The position numbers and the translations under genes were made by a program. The notes under the pieces were generated by a model that was not told where the DNA came from, made no database searches, and was given only the letters and a program-made list of their open reading frames with translations. DNA of 64,000 bases, taken from the NCBI GenBank assembly GCA_963817635.1, contig CAWFPR010000008.1, forward strand, positions 20,842 to 84,841, written 5' to 3'. This document shows, piece after piece, positions 52,561 through 61,029 of this stretch. The first letter of the stretch is position 1. Each line of letters opens with the position of its first letter. This stretch comes from CAWFPR01 sp963817635 (GTDB lineage: Bacteria; Acidobacteriota; Vicinamibacteria; Vicinamibacterales; 2-12-FULL-66-21).

Positions 52561-53747
52561 TCATCCGCCCTGGGTGACGCGGACGATCTCGTTGCGAACG
52601 CTGATCGTGCCCGTACGGTGCGGTCCCCGTGCTGTTCGGGGCCACGACGACCGTCACACGGTCGTCGCCGACGCGTGGCATGCTACCCGTGACGGTGATC
52701 CAGGCGGAATCGGCCACCGCCGTCCACACGCAGGCATTCTGGAGCGGTCCCCCACACGTGTAGGGCTCGCTCTGCTGGACGACGTCGAACGTGGAGGTGC
52801 CGCCAGCCGCCGTGAAGGTCAGGCTGTCGCGGCTCACCCCGTAGTGGCACCCGGCCTGCGAGACCTGCAGGTTCTGGCCTGCGGTAGGGGTTGGCCAGCG
52901 GATCATGACGGTGCCGGTCCGGGGTGGGTCCCAGTTGTCCGAGACCCTGAACGTCACCGATGCCAGGCCCCGCACCGGACGCGCCACTGGTTAGCGTGAT
53001 CCAGGATGGCCCGGGCGCCGCAGTCCACGGGCACCCCGGCGTGGTGGTCATCTGGCTGGTGAGTTCCGGCGATGTCATGCAGGGCGCGAACTCGACGGGG
53101 TCTACCGTGTACTGGCAGGCGCCCGTGTCGCCCGCCTGCGTGAGCGTGAACGCCTGGCCGCCGATCCGAATCGTGCCGGTCCTGGCCTGGGGAGCGCTGT
53201 TCGACGCGGCGTTAAAGCTCACCGTGGCGCTCCCGTTCCGGCGCCGCTGCCCGTCACCGTCAGCCAGCCGACCTCGGCCGACGCCGTCCAGGCGCAGGAG
53301 TCTCCCGTCTTCAGGGCGAACGAGCCCGATCTCAGCATGTCGGTCCATCGAGGCGCCCGCCGGGTCGAGGGTGTAGGTGCACACGACCGCCGCGGCTTCC
53401 TGGTCGATCGTCATGGAGTGTCCCGCGATGGTCAGGGTGCTGACTCGCCGGGTCGGCTCCGTGTTCGGCGCGACGGTGAATGCCACGGTGCCGGCGCCGC
53501 TTCCGGACGTTCCCGAGGTTATCGCCACCCAGGCCGTATCCGACCCTCCGTTCCAGGAGCACCCGGCCGCCGTCGTCACCGCAACCGAACCAGCGCCGCC
53601 GGCGGCACCGAACGATGTCGCTGCGGCGGCCACGGCGTAGGTGCAGGGCAGGGGGGTCGGTGGCGTGGACGCGCGGTGGCCGCAGGCTGTCGCGGCGGCG
53701 ATGGCGAGGACGACGAAAGACCGCTCACGGATCGCGGAGGGTCGCAT
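52561..53747 (-). CDS. BACON-domain repeat lipoprotein, four frameshifts
   Basis: About 394 residues after repair. From the ATG at 53747 (GGAAG upstream) comes a lipoprotein signal (VVLAIAAATAC) and then about four tandem beta-domains of the BACON type, each with Cys-x-Y/W near the start, a central 'AWxxVTSG' or 'SWITLTSG' and 'GTxxFxVAPN' near the end. Frame breaks: one extra base near 53326, one missing near 53238, one extra near 52975 (GGGG run) and one extra near 52614 (GTACGG). With these corrected the length is divisible by three and the protein ends RVTQGG. BACON domains bind mucin-type or other glycans; a role near the glycoside hydrolases is plausible. Confidence 0.65.
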
Positions 53748-53986
53748 CTTCTTCCCGTCGGAACCGGATCGCTGCAGCAACGGTGCTGCCAGTGGAACGC
53801 GATCCTGAATCCGGGATCGTTTCCGCGGCGATGACAGAAGATCGGCAGCCGTCCGGCGGGAACCCGTCGTCATCGCGAGTCGCCGTCAATGTGATTGACA
53901 CCCTCGCGGGCGCACAGCATACTTTTCCGGCCCCCGAGTCCTCTCCCTCCCGGCGCCCGCTCGTTCATTCACAAGGAGGTACCCGC
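53748..53986. other. Divergent intergenic region
   Basis: Separates the BACON lipoprotein (minus) from the OPT gene (plus). No gene or strong hairpin is supported. A very good Shine-Dalgarno, AAGGAGG at 53973-53979, marks the OPT start. Confidence 0.4.
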
Positions 53987-56028
53987 TTGCCTCTGACCAT
54001 TGACCCGACGGATCGCTCCGCGCCGGCCGGTACGGGAGATCCCGTGCGCCTGCCGGCCAACGCTTATACCCGCCTCGCCGATGCCGCGAGGTGTACGTCC
54101 CGATCGTGCCCGCGTCCAGCGCGCCGCCCGAATCCACCTGGCGTTCGGTACTCTGGGGCCTGCTGCTGTGCGTAATCTTCACCCTGGCGTCGGCCTACTC
54201 GGGTCTGAAGGTCGGGCAGGTCATGGAGGCGGCCATCCCGATCTCGATCCTGGCGATCGGCCTGGCACGGGTGTACAAGCGACGGTCCACACTGCTCGAG
54301 AACGTCATCCTCACCGGGATCGGCGGCACATCCGGGGCCGTCGTCGCGGGCGCGATCTTCACGCTCCCGGCCTTGTACACGCTCGGTCTTCAGCCGCACC
54401 CCGCGCAGACGATCTTCATCTGCCTGGCGGGTGGATGTCTCGGCGTGCTGTTCCTCATTCCACTGCGTCGCTACTTCGTGCGAGAGACGCACGGCGAGTT
54501 CCCGTATCCCGAGGCGACGGCCATCACCGAAGTGCTGGTCACGGGCGAGCGCGGCGGGTCGCAGGCCAAGCTGCTCCTTCAGGCCACCGCGCTGGCGGGC
54601 GTGTATGACTTCTTCGTGACGACGTTTCAGGTCTGGCGCGAGTTCGTGGACCTGCAGTTCATCGGGCCGGTGCGGGATCTGGCTGAGCGGGCGCGGATCG
54701 CCCTCTCGTTCGACGCGGTCGCGTTCATCCTCGGGCTGGGCTACGTCATGGGCCTGCGGTCGTCGATGGTGCTCGTGGCCGGCGGCGTCCTGTCCAATCT
54801 CGTGCTCGTGCCGCTCATCTGGATGATCGGCCAGCACCTGCCGGACGCCCCCGTCTATCCGGGCACGATTCCGATTGCGCAGATGACGGCCACGCAGATC
54901 TTCCGGGGGTACGTCCGCTTCATCGGCGTGGGTGCCATCGCGACCGCCGGCATCTTCGGGATCATCAAGTCGCTGCGGATCGTGGCGGCGTCGTTCGGGA
55001 TCGCGCTGCGCGCGTTCCGGCACGGGGAAGCGTCTGGCGAGCGCACCGATCGCGACATTCCCGTGATGGCGCAGCTGGCCGGCGTGGTGCTGGGGGCGCT
55101 CGGCGTGGCGGTGTTCTTCGGCACGCTCCTCCCGAGCGCGCTGCAGATCGGGGTCGCGCTCGTCCTGACGCTCGTCTTCTCCTTCTTCTTCACGTCGGTT
55201 GCCGCGACGGCCATCGCGACGACCGCGCGCAACCCGGTTTCGGGCATGACGATGCTGACGGTGATCATCTCGTCGGTCGTGCTCCTGCGCTTCGGCGTGA
55301 GCGGACAGTCCGGGATGTTCTTCGTGATGGCGATTGCCGGGATGGTCTGTACGGCGCTGTCGGTCTCGGGCCAGACCGTGACGGACCTGAAGACGGGCTA
55401 CTGGCTCGGATCGACGCCCGGCGTCCAGGAGCGGGTGAAGTTTCTCGGCGTGATCGCCTCGGCGGCCGCCGTGGGCCTGGCGATCGTGATGCTGGCCCAG
55501 GCGTTTCAGTTTGGCGAGGCGGTACCTGGCGATACCCGCGCCGTGCTGGCCGCGCCGCAGGCGTCCATCATGCAGGCGCTCGTCCAGGGTTTCATGAGCC
55601 GGCAGCCGGTCGCGTGGGTCCTCTTCAGCGTTGGCGCCATGGTTGCCGTCGGCATGGAAATGCTGCAGGTGCCGGCGCTGATCTTCGCGCTCGGCATGTA
55701 CCTGCCGCTCGAGCTGAACCTGCCGGCGCTCGTCGGCGGCATCCTGTCGCACTATGTCAATGTCCGGTCCGAACGCGAGGGCAGCCGCGGGCGGACCGTG
55801 CGCGAGCGCGGCGTGATTGTCGCTTCCGGCTTCATGGCCGGCGGTGCGCTCGGTGGGGTGATCGGCGCGGGACTGCGGCTGTTTCCCTGGTATCGCGAAG
55901 ATCTGGTGCAGACGCCGTTCTTCGGGATCGACTGGATCTCGCAGACCGTCTCGATCATCGGCTTCACATTGTTCTGTGTGTACATCTGGCGCAAGGCGAC
56001 GCGTGTGCCGGCGGGAGAAGGCGAATGA
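53987..56028 (+). CDS. OPT-superfamily oligopeptide transporter, early frameshift
   Basis: About 680 residues. AAGGAGG seven bases upstream defines a TTG start at 53987; the first 34 codons (LPLTIDPTDRSAPAG, DPVRLPANAYTRLADA) are the usual polar N terminus. Near 54085, just before GTGTAC, one base appears to be missing, after which the frame EVYVPIVPASSAPPES runs to the end. A GTG at 54091 could start a shorter version. The membrane part has the OPT signatures LASAYSGLKVGQVMEAAIPI and GTSGAVVAGAIFTLPALY. It overlaps pepT by four bases, so transport and cleavage of tripeptides are coupled. Confidence 0.85.
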
Positions 56029-57254
56029 CCTCAGTGCTCGATCGATTCCTGAAGTACGTGTCGTACGACACGCAGTCGCGGGAGGGTGCCGACACGTATC
56101 CGAGCACGCCCGGGCAGCTCGTGCTGCTGCGGGAACTCGTGACGGAGCTGAAGGCCATCGGTCTGGCCGACGCCGCCATCGACGATCACGGCTATGTCAT
56201 GGCGACCGTCCCGCCGACGACGGGCAATGCGGACGTGCCCGTGATCGCCTTCATTGCCCACGTGGACACGTCGCCGGAGATGAGCGGCGCCGGCGTCAAG
56301 CCAATCGTGCATCGCGGCTACGACGGCCGCGACATCGTGTTGCCGGACGATCCCGAGGTCGTGCTGCGGCCGCGGGATTCCCCCTATCTGGGCGAGTGCG
56401 TCGGCCACGACATCGTGACCGCGTCGGGCACGACGCTGCTCGGTGCCGACAACAAGGCTGGCGTCGCGGAGATCGTCACCGCGGCGGAGTACCTGCTCGC
56501 GCATCCGGAGATTCCGCACGGTGCGATTCGCCTCGGCTTCACGCCGGACGAGGAAGTTGGGCAGGGCACGCGGTATTTCGACGTCGAGCGGTTCGGAGCG
56601 CGCTACGCCTACACGGTGGATGGCGGCGAGCGCGGCGAGTTCGAGTTCGAGACGTTTTCCGCCGACGCGATGTCGATCACGTTCCGCGGGTTCAACACCC
56701 ACCCCGGGTTTGCGAAAGGCCGGATGGTCAACGCGATCAAGCTGGCGGCGAGCTTTCTGGCTCGCCTCCCGGCCGACCGCCTGTCGCCGGAAACCACCGA
56801 AGGCCTGGAGGGCTTCGTCCACCCGTATGTCGTGCAGGCCAGCGTGGATCAGACCATGGTGAAGCTGCTGATCCGCGACTTCGTGACAGCCGGGCTGAAG
56901 GACAAGGAAGCCTGGCTCGAGACGCTGGCGAACGAGGTGGTGCGAGGCGTCGCCGGGGCCAGCGTCGAGTGCGTCGTCGACGAGTCGTATCGCAATATGC
57001 GCGAGGTCATCGACCAGCATCCGCTGGTCGTCGAGCGGGCGCGTCAGGCGTTCGAGCGCGCCGGCGTGCCGATCCGCGAGCGCGCGATTCGCGGCGGCAC
57101 CGACGGCTCGCGACTGTCGTTCATGGGCCTGCCGACACCGAACGTGTTCGCGGGCGAGCAGAATTTCCACTCGCGGCTCGAGTGGGTGTCGGTGCAGGAC
57201 ATGGAGAAGGCCGTCGAGGTGATCGCGCAGATCGCCCGCGTCTGGGCGGAGTGA
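56025..57254 (+). CDS. pepT: Peptidase T (aminotripeptidase)
   Basis: A 409-residue cytosolic M20B peptidase, essentially the same length as E. coli PepT, releasing the N-terminal residue from tripeptides. Zinc-site motifs: His and Asp in AHVDTSPEMSGAGVKP, bridging Asp in LLGADNKAG, catalytic Glu pair in FTPDEEVGQG, Asp in TVDGG and final His in GEQNFHSRLEWV. The insert typical for PepT (GFNTHPGFAKGRMVNA) is present. ATG overlaps the OPT stop (ATGA). This is the clearest functional pairing in the window. Confidence 0.96.
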   Translation: MTSVLDRFLKYVSYDTQSREGADTYPSTPGQLVLLRELVTELKAIGLADAAIDDHGYVMATVPPTTGNADVPVIAFIAHVDTSPEMSGAGVKPIVHRGYDGRDIVLPDDPEVVLRPRDSPYLGECVGHDIVTASGTTLLGADNKAGVAEIVTAAEYLLAHPEIPHGAIRLGFTPDEEVGQGTRYFDVERFGARYAYTVDGGERGEFEFETFSADAMSITFRGFNTHPGFAKGRMVNAIKLAASFLARLPADRLSPETTEGLEGFVHPYVVQASVDQTMVKLLIRDFVTAGLKDKEAWLETLANEVVRGVAGASVECVVDESYRNMREVIDQHPLVVERARQAFERAGVPIRERAIRGGTDGSRLSFMGLPTPNVFAGEQNFHSRLEWVSVQDMEKAVEVIAQIARVWAE

Positions 57255-57346
57255 GCTGCTGCCGGATTGCTCGAGGCGATCCTCGATCGCGGTGATGGCG
57301 GGACCGAGCCAGATGCGGGAGCGATTCGTGAACCGCCCTGGACACG

Positions 57347-57465
57347 CCGGCTTGCTGCCTGAGGCGGGATCCTTGCCGCCGGAGGCTCCGATCGCGCGGG
57401 CAGGCTGAGTTACGCCCGCTTGCTGCTCGAAGCGGGGTCCTTGCCGGTCGTGGCTTCGATCGCGG
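57347..57465. repeat. Partial duplication of the BMC gene's 3' end
   Basis: 57347-57398 and 57416-57465 are similar copies (CTTGCTGC...CGGGATCCTTGCCG... and CTTGCTGC...CGGGGTCCTTGCCG...). On the minus strand the first encodes GKDPASGSKPA, close to the true BMC C terminus GKDPASSSKRA encoded by the second. The outer copy lies beyond the stop codon. It marks a slippage or recombination scar, possibly a remnant of a longer or second gene. Confidence 0.45.
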
Positions 57466-58048
57466 CGATCGCGGCCTCGTGTCCGGCGACGACGTCGCGC
57501 TCCTCGCCGCCCAGGTAGATGCGCCCGAACGAGCCGAACGCGCGGACTTCGAGGATGTTGATGTTCGCGTGCTTCTCGGCCTCGTTGGCGGCGATGACCG
57601 CGTAGGCCGCCGGCTCCACCTCGAGCACGAAGAGGCTCTGGCGCGCGATCAGCAGCGCGCCGTGTCGCATCCGGTTGATGAGTTGCGCGTGGTGCGGATC
57701 GATGTTGTGAATGACCTGGCTGGAGAGGATGCGCGGCTTCCAGCGATCCTGTTCCTTCAGTCCGAGCGCGTCGAGGATCGCGGCGCCTGCGGCGAGCACG
57801 TCCGCCTGCGACGGGGAGTGCACTTCGAGCAGCCCGTACAGGCGTTCGATGACCTGCATGCCGGGGCGGACGCTGGTGGCTTTGACGGCGACGTCGGTGA
57901 TCCGGTTGATTTCGATGCCGGGTGCGATTTCGACCCAGAGCGAGGCGTCACCCGGCAGCGGCAGGAATCCCTGCGCGACGGTGCCGAGGAAGGCCGCGTG
58001 CTGAGGTTGGAGCGAATCGAGAAAGACGTAGGAACGCAGCTCGGCCAC
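57410..58048 (-). CDS. Tandem BMC-domain (bacterial microcompartment shell-type) protein
   Basis: A 212-residue protein with two BMC domains (about residues 1-100 and 105-200). The first reads RSYVFLDSLQPQHAAFLGTV and VKATSVRPGMQVIERLYGLL, the second RQSLFVLEVEPAAYAVIAAN and EVRAFGSFGRIYLGGEERDV; the last resembles the conserved 'GAxGRVYLGG' strand of BMC proteins. Two domains in one chain correspond to trimeric pseudohexamer shell proteins. No other shell, aldehyde dehydrogenase, diol dehydratase or encapsulation gene is in the window, so it is an orphan. The tail is Lys/Ser-rich. Confidence 0.7.
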   Translation of the reverse strand: MAELRSYVFLDSLQPQHAAFLGTVAQGFLPLPGDASLWVEIAPGIEINRITDVAVKATSVRPGMQVIERLYGLLEVHSPSQADVLAAGAAILDALGLKEQDRWKPRILSSQVIHNIDPHHAQLINRMRHGALLIARQSLFVLEVEPAAYAVIAANEAEKHANINILEVRAFGSFGRIYLGGEERDVVAGHEAAIAAIEATTGKDPASSSKRA

Positions 58049-58133
58049 GTGGGAGGCTCCTGGAAAGTCCCCATGCTGTCACGGCCCCGGTTCAGCCGCA
58101 ACCCTGCGCGTCCCGCCTCTCGCCCCCTCCGAG

Positions 58134-58386
58134 CTTCAACCCAGCTTCGACCCGGCTTCGACCGAGCTTCGACCCAGCTCCGACCGAGCTTCAACCCAGC
58201 TCCGACCGAGCTTCAACCGAGCTTCACCCCAGCTTCGACCCAGCTCCGACCGAGCTTCGACCCAGCTCCGACCGAGCTTCGACCCAGCTTCGACCCAGCT
58301 CCGACCGAGCTTCGACCCAGCTTCGACCCAGCTCCGACCGAGCTTCAACCCAGCTTCGACCCAGCTTCGACCGAGCCTCGAAACAG
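58134..58386. repeat. Left array of 11-bp tandem repeats (CTTCGACCCAG)
   Basis: Twenty-three consecutive 11-bp units with consensus CTTCGACCCAG and variants CTCCGACCGAG, CTTCAACCCAG and CTTCGACCGAG; the last unit is degenerate. No interruption. The unit contains TCGA and, across unit borders, AGCT. The array lies 30 bases from the RAYT stop and 85 bases from the BMC gene start. Open frames read through it as a P-S/T-rich peptide are by-products. The right array is in the opposite orientation. Confidence 0.9.
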
Positions 58387-58416
58387 CCGTGCCGATATCC
58401 TCAGATTGAGGCGGCC

Positions 58417-59122
58417 CTACGGCGCTTCGGCGTCCTGAGCGGACCCCGGTTCTGAGTGGGCCCAGGACCGACGTGTGGCCCTCGGAGCACCGGCGCGCAC
58501 AGACGCCCTGAACGCCGCGTCGCCGAGGATGTGTTCGTTGGATTGAATCCTCTCGTATGGGTCTTCATCGCTGACCGTTCCAAGCACGAACTTGGAGAAT
58601 CGGGCGCGTTGGACCTGCGGTTCGGTCTCGCCAAACTGATTCAGGGTCAGCGCGACGGTGAGGAAAGGCGAGGGCTCCCTGAGCCCGCAGATCGCTGCGT
58701 AGCTGCTCCAGGGCCAGTCTTCGGGCCGTTCCGCCAGTTGCCCCCTGACCGGGTTCAAGGCTACGTAGCGTCCCAACGCCGCCAGGTACGTGTCGTTTTG
58801 CACGATCTGATCCTTGTAGCGCCCCTGGAAGACGTGCCCCACGCGACTGTGTCGCCGGTTCCACGCTTGCGCGTACTTGCTGTTCAATCGTCGTATCGCG
58901 TCGGGGAGGTTCGCGCGACTGGGGCGGAGCGTGGCGTGATAGTGGTTCGGCATCAGGCAGTAGTTCCAGCAATCGAGGTCTGTACTCCTCGACGACTTCT
59001 CCCAACAGGTACAAGAACAGCCGATAGTCCACCTCGTCGTTGAAGATGCGCATTCGGCCGTTGCCGCGTGCCATCACGTGACGAATCAACCCGGGTGTGC
59101 GAATGCGCCTTCGGTCTCCCAT
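58417..59122 (-). CDS. REP-associated tyrosine transposase (Y1_Tnp, RAYT), frameshifted
   Basis: About 234 residues after repair. Single-strand transposase of the Y1/HUH class: RHVMARGNGRMRIFNDEVDY at the N terminus, the His pair in MPNHYHATL, the C-terminal NSKYAQAWNRRHSRVGHVFQ and the likely catalytic Tyr in GRYKDQIV, followed by ALNPVRGQLAERPEDWPWSS. Between 58969 and 58985 one extra base separates EVVEEYR from CWNYCLMPNHYH. In other genomes RAYTs mobilise or maintain REP sequences; here the gene sits between two inverted arrays of an 11-bp repeat, 30 and 165 bases away. Confidence 0.82.
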
Positions 59123-59287
59123 GGTCCAGGGCATATTCACAAGCCGCGCCGGAGCCCTTTTCTTCGGAAAACCAAACGCCGCCGCTGCGCAGCCAACGAA
59201 AGTTCGCGCCTTTTACCATGGTCAAGACGACCTGCCGTGGCAGGATTTGGCAGCAGTCGTCGAGGCAGGTTGCGCCGAAACGGCCGA

Positions 59288-59446
59288 GCGGGTCGAAGCC
59301 GGGTCGAAGCCGGGTCGAAGGGAAGCTGGGTCGAAGCTGGGTCGAAGCTGGGTCGAAGCTGGGTCGAAGCCGGGTCGAAGCCGGGTCGAAGCTGGGTCGA
59401 AGCTGGGTCGAAGCTGGGTCGAAGCCGGGTCGAAGCTGGGGTGAAG
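59288..59446. repeat. Right array of 11-bp tandem repeats (CTGGGTCGAAG)
   Basis: Fourteen units of CTGGGTCGAAG/CCGGGTCGAAG with one 5-base partial unit (GGAAG) after the third. This is the reverse complement of the left array's unit, so the two arrays are inverted around the RAYT gene and could pair. The rest of the 59123-59483 interval holds no other gene. Confidence 0.9.
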
Positions 59447-59483
59447 CTCCCGCCGGGAGCGGCTCGGGCTCTGGGGGGCGAGG

Positions 59484-59909
59484 TCAGGTCTGCCAGGTAC
59501 CGACGAGGCGGGCAATCCGGCCGTCCCGGTACTCGAACAGCAGCAGCTGCGCGCGAGTGACACGCCGCCAGCCGTCCCTGGTCCGCGCCTCGAAACTGAG
59601 CTCCAGGGTGATCGCTTCAACCCCCGCGAGCCCGGTCCGACCGCGGATGTCGGCGTGCGCGTGTCGCGTGATGCCCAGCTGAGCGAGGCGTCCCGCCCGC
59701 ATCGCCGCGATGCCGTCAATTCGCACCCCGAACGCAGGATGCTCGTACACCGCGTCCGCCGTGAAGAGCGTCAGCACACGTTCGACGTCGGCGGGGGTCG
59801 CGCCGTCCTGCATCGCCGCGGTCATCTTCGCGATGTAGCGCTCACCGGGCGAGCCGGTGGCCGGCTGCAGGAACAAGGTCGCCACGATCACCAGACACCA
59901 GAGCGACAT
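59484..59909 (-). CDS. Exported SnoaL/NTF2-like (DUF4440-type) protein
   Basis: A 141-residue protein with a signal peptide (residues 1-19, SLWCLVIVATLFLQPATG) and an NTF2-like cone fold: helix YIAKMTAAMQDGATPADVER, LFTADAVYEHPAFGVRIDGI and the beta segment ITLELSFEARTRDGW. Such domains bind or convert small hydrophobic ligands, but no catalytic residues can be assigned. It is transcribed away from the small membrane protein gene; 70 bases separate the two starts. Confidence 0.65.
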   Translation of the reverse strand: MSLWCLVIVATLFLQPATGSPGERYIAKMTAAMQDGATPADVERVLTLFTADAVYEHPAFGVRIDGIAAMRAGRLAQLGITRHAHADIRGRTGLAGVEAITLELSFEARTRDGWRRVTRAQLLLFEYRDGRIARLVGTWQT

Positions 59910-59979
59910 CGCCGAATGCTACGCCGTTCCGACTGTCCTGAACGGCAGGAAGTGACGGATTCGAGGCGAGCCGGGCCGG

Positions 59980-60357
59980 ATGTCGCGATACACTGCACCG
60001 GTGACAAGCCTGAGCTGGAACTGGATTGGGCTCGAAGTGACGCTGATGCCGCTGGTCGCCGTATTGTTCGCCTGGCCCTTCTGGCGCAAGAACGAGATCA
60101 TCTTCGGCAACATCGTCGCCACCGCCCTGATCTTCGGCACAGGGTTCGGCCTGATCTGGCGCGAGTACATCGTGATCGACCGGGTCACCAAGGCGTGCCT
60201 CGAGGCTGGGACGGTCTGCTTCCCGGAGCCGAGCGCTTTCACCCGGTTCGCGATCTACGGCTTCATCGCGCTCGCCGAAGTGTTTGCCATCTTCTCCTTC
60301 AGCCTCTGGGTCGAAGAACACCGCCGCAGCCGCGACTACGATCCCGAGTGGCGATGA
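59980..60357 (+). CDS. Small three-helix membrane protein, unknown function
   Basis: A 125-residue protein with hydrophobic helices at about residues 18-34, 42-60 and 88-108, and a charged C terminus (WVEEHRRSRDYDPEWR). No family motif is recognised. A -10-like TACACT at 59989-59994 is followed six bases later by GTG (60001), which would give a leaderless 118-residue version lacking the first seven residues; the upstream ATG at 59980 is an alternative. Function is open. Confidence 0.55.
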   Translation: MSRYTAPVTSLSWNWIGLEVTLMPLVAVLFAWPFWRKNEIIFGNIVATALIFGTGFGLIWREYIVIDRVTKACLEAGTVCFPEPSAFTRFAIYGFIALAEVFAIFSFSLWVEEHRRSRDYDPEWR

Positions 60358-60423
60358 TGTCCCGCCGCCCGGAGTGGCAGACCCGGGCGCCTTGCGCTAG
60401 AATCCGGCGTTTGGAGGTTCGAC

Positions 60424-60747
60424 ATGGCGCAGACCTACCATGAGCTGAAGGACAAGACCGTTGCCGAGCTGCGCGAGCTCGCGAAAACCATCCAGCACGC
60501 CGCAGTCCAGGGCTACTCGCAGATGAACAAGGATCGGCTGCTGCCGGCCATCTGCCGCGCGCTCAACATCGACATGGCCGAACACCACGTCGCCATGGGG
60601 ATAGACAAGCCCGCCATCAAGGCGAAGATGCGCGAGCTCAGGAAGCGCCGCGACGATGCGCTCGCGTCGCACGATCGCGAGACGCTGAAGAACGTCCGGC
60701 GACAGATGCACGCGCTCAACCGCGAGATCCGGTCGCACCTGGCCTGA
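60424..60747 (+). CDS. Rho N-terminal (SAP-like) domain protein
   Basis: A 107-residue, charged, cytoplasmic protein. The first 50 residues (ELKDKTVAELRELAKTIQHA, SQMNKDRLLPAICRALNID) match the Rho_N/SAP-type helix-extended-helix nucleic-acid-binding pattern 'L...TV.ELRELAK......S.M.KD.L...'. The rest is helical and basic (KAKMRELRKRRDDALASHDR), possibly coiled. A nucleic-acid-associated role is plausible, unproved. TTGGAGG precedes the ATG at a good distance, with TAGAAT (60399-60404) as a possible -10. Confidence 0.65.
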   Translation: MAQTYHELKDKTVAELRELAKTIQHAAVQGYSQMNKDRLLPAICRALNIDMAEHHVAMGIDKPAIKAKMRELRKRRDDALASHDRETLKNVRRQMHALNREIRSHLA

Positions 60748-60858
60748 GATCGACCCCGCGCGGAACGCGGTGGACGGGGCCCCGGGACGCGGCGCCAGCG
60801 ACCGGACCGCGCCGCCGACCCTGGATTCCCTCGCCATCGATTCCCAGAAGGGCGCCCG

Positions 60859-60900
60859 ACGCCGCCCACGATGCCGGAAAACCGGCATCGTGGGCGGCGT
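60859..60900. terminator. Perfect 19-bp hairpin with AAAA loop
   Basis: ACGCCGCCCACGATGCCGG (60859-60877) pairs perfectly with its complement at 60882-60900 around AAAA. Flanking bases (AAGGGC and GCCCTT) can extend the stem imperfectly. It lies 112 bases after the Rho_N-like gene and 130 before the aminotransferase. No T-tract follows in either direction, so it may need Rho or act as a transcript end/processing structure. The remaining 60748-61029 interval holds no gene. Confidence 0.6.
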
Positions 60901-61029
60901 GCGGCCCTTGGCGGTTCTCCAGGGCGGGGTCTCGCGCCGGCCCGGTGCGTCCGGTACCGGGACCGGCGGGCGTGGGAAATGCAACGATCCCCCAAAAGCG
61001 CCGGGATTCCGGCCCCACTCGAGGAATCT

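Noticed and set aside
57479..58438. Pro/Ser/Thr-rich repeat protein read through the left 11-bp array
   Set aside because: The frame is antisense to the BMC gene for most of its length and then simply translates the repeat; two frames give similar repeat peptides because the unit length is not a multiple of three.
58134..59446. CRISPR array
   Set aside because: The 11-bp units are directly adjacent with no spacers, and no cas gene is present.
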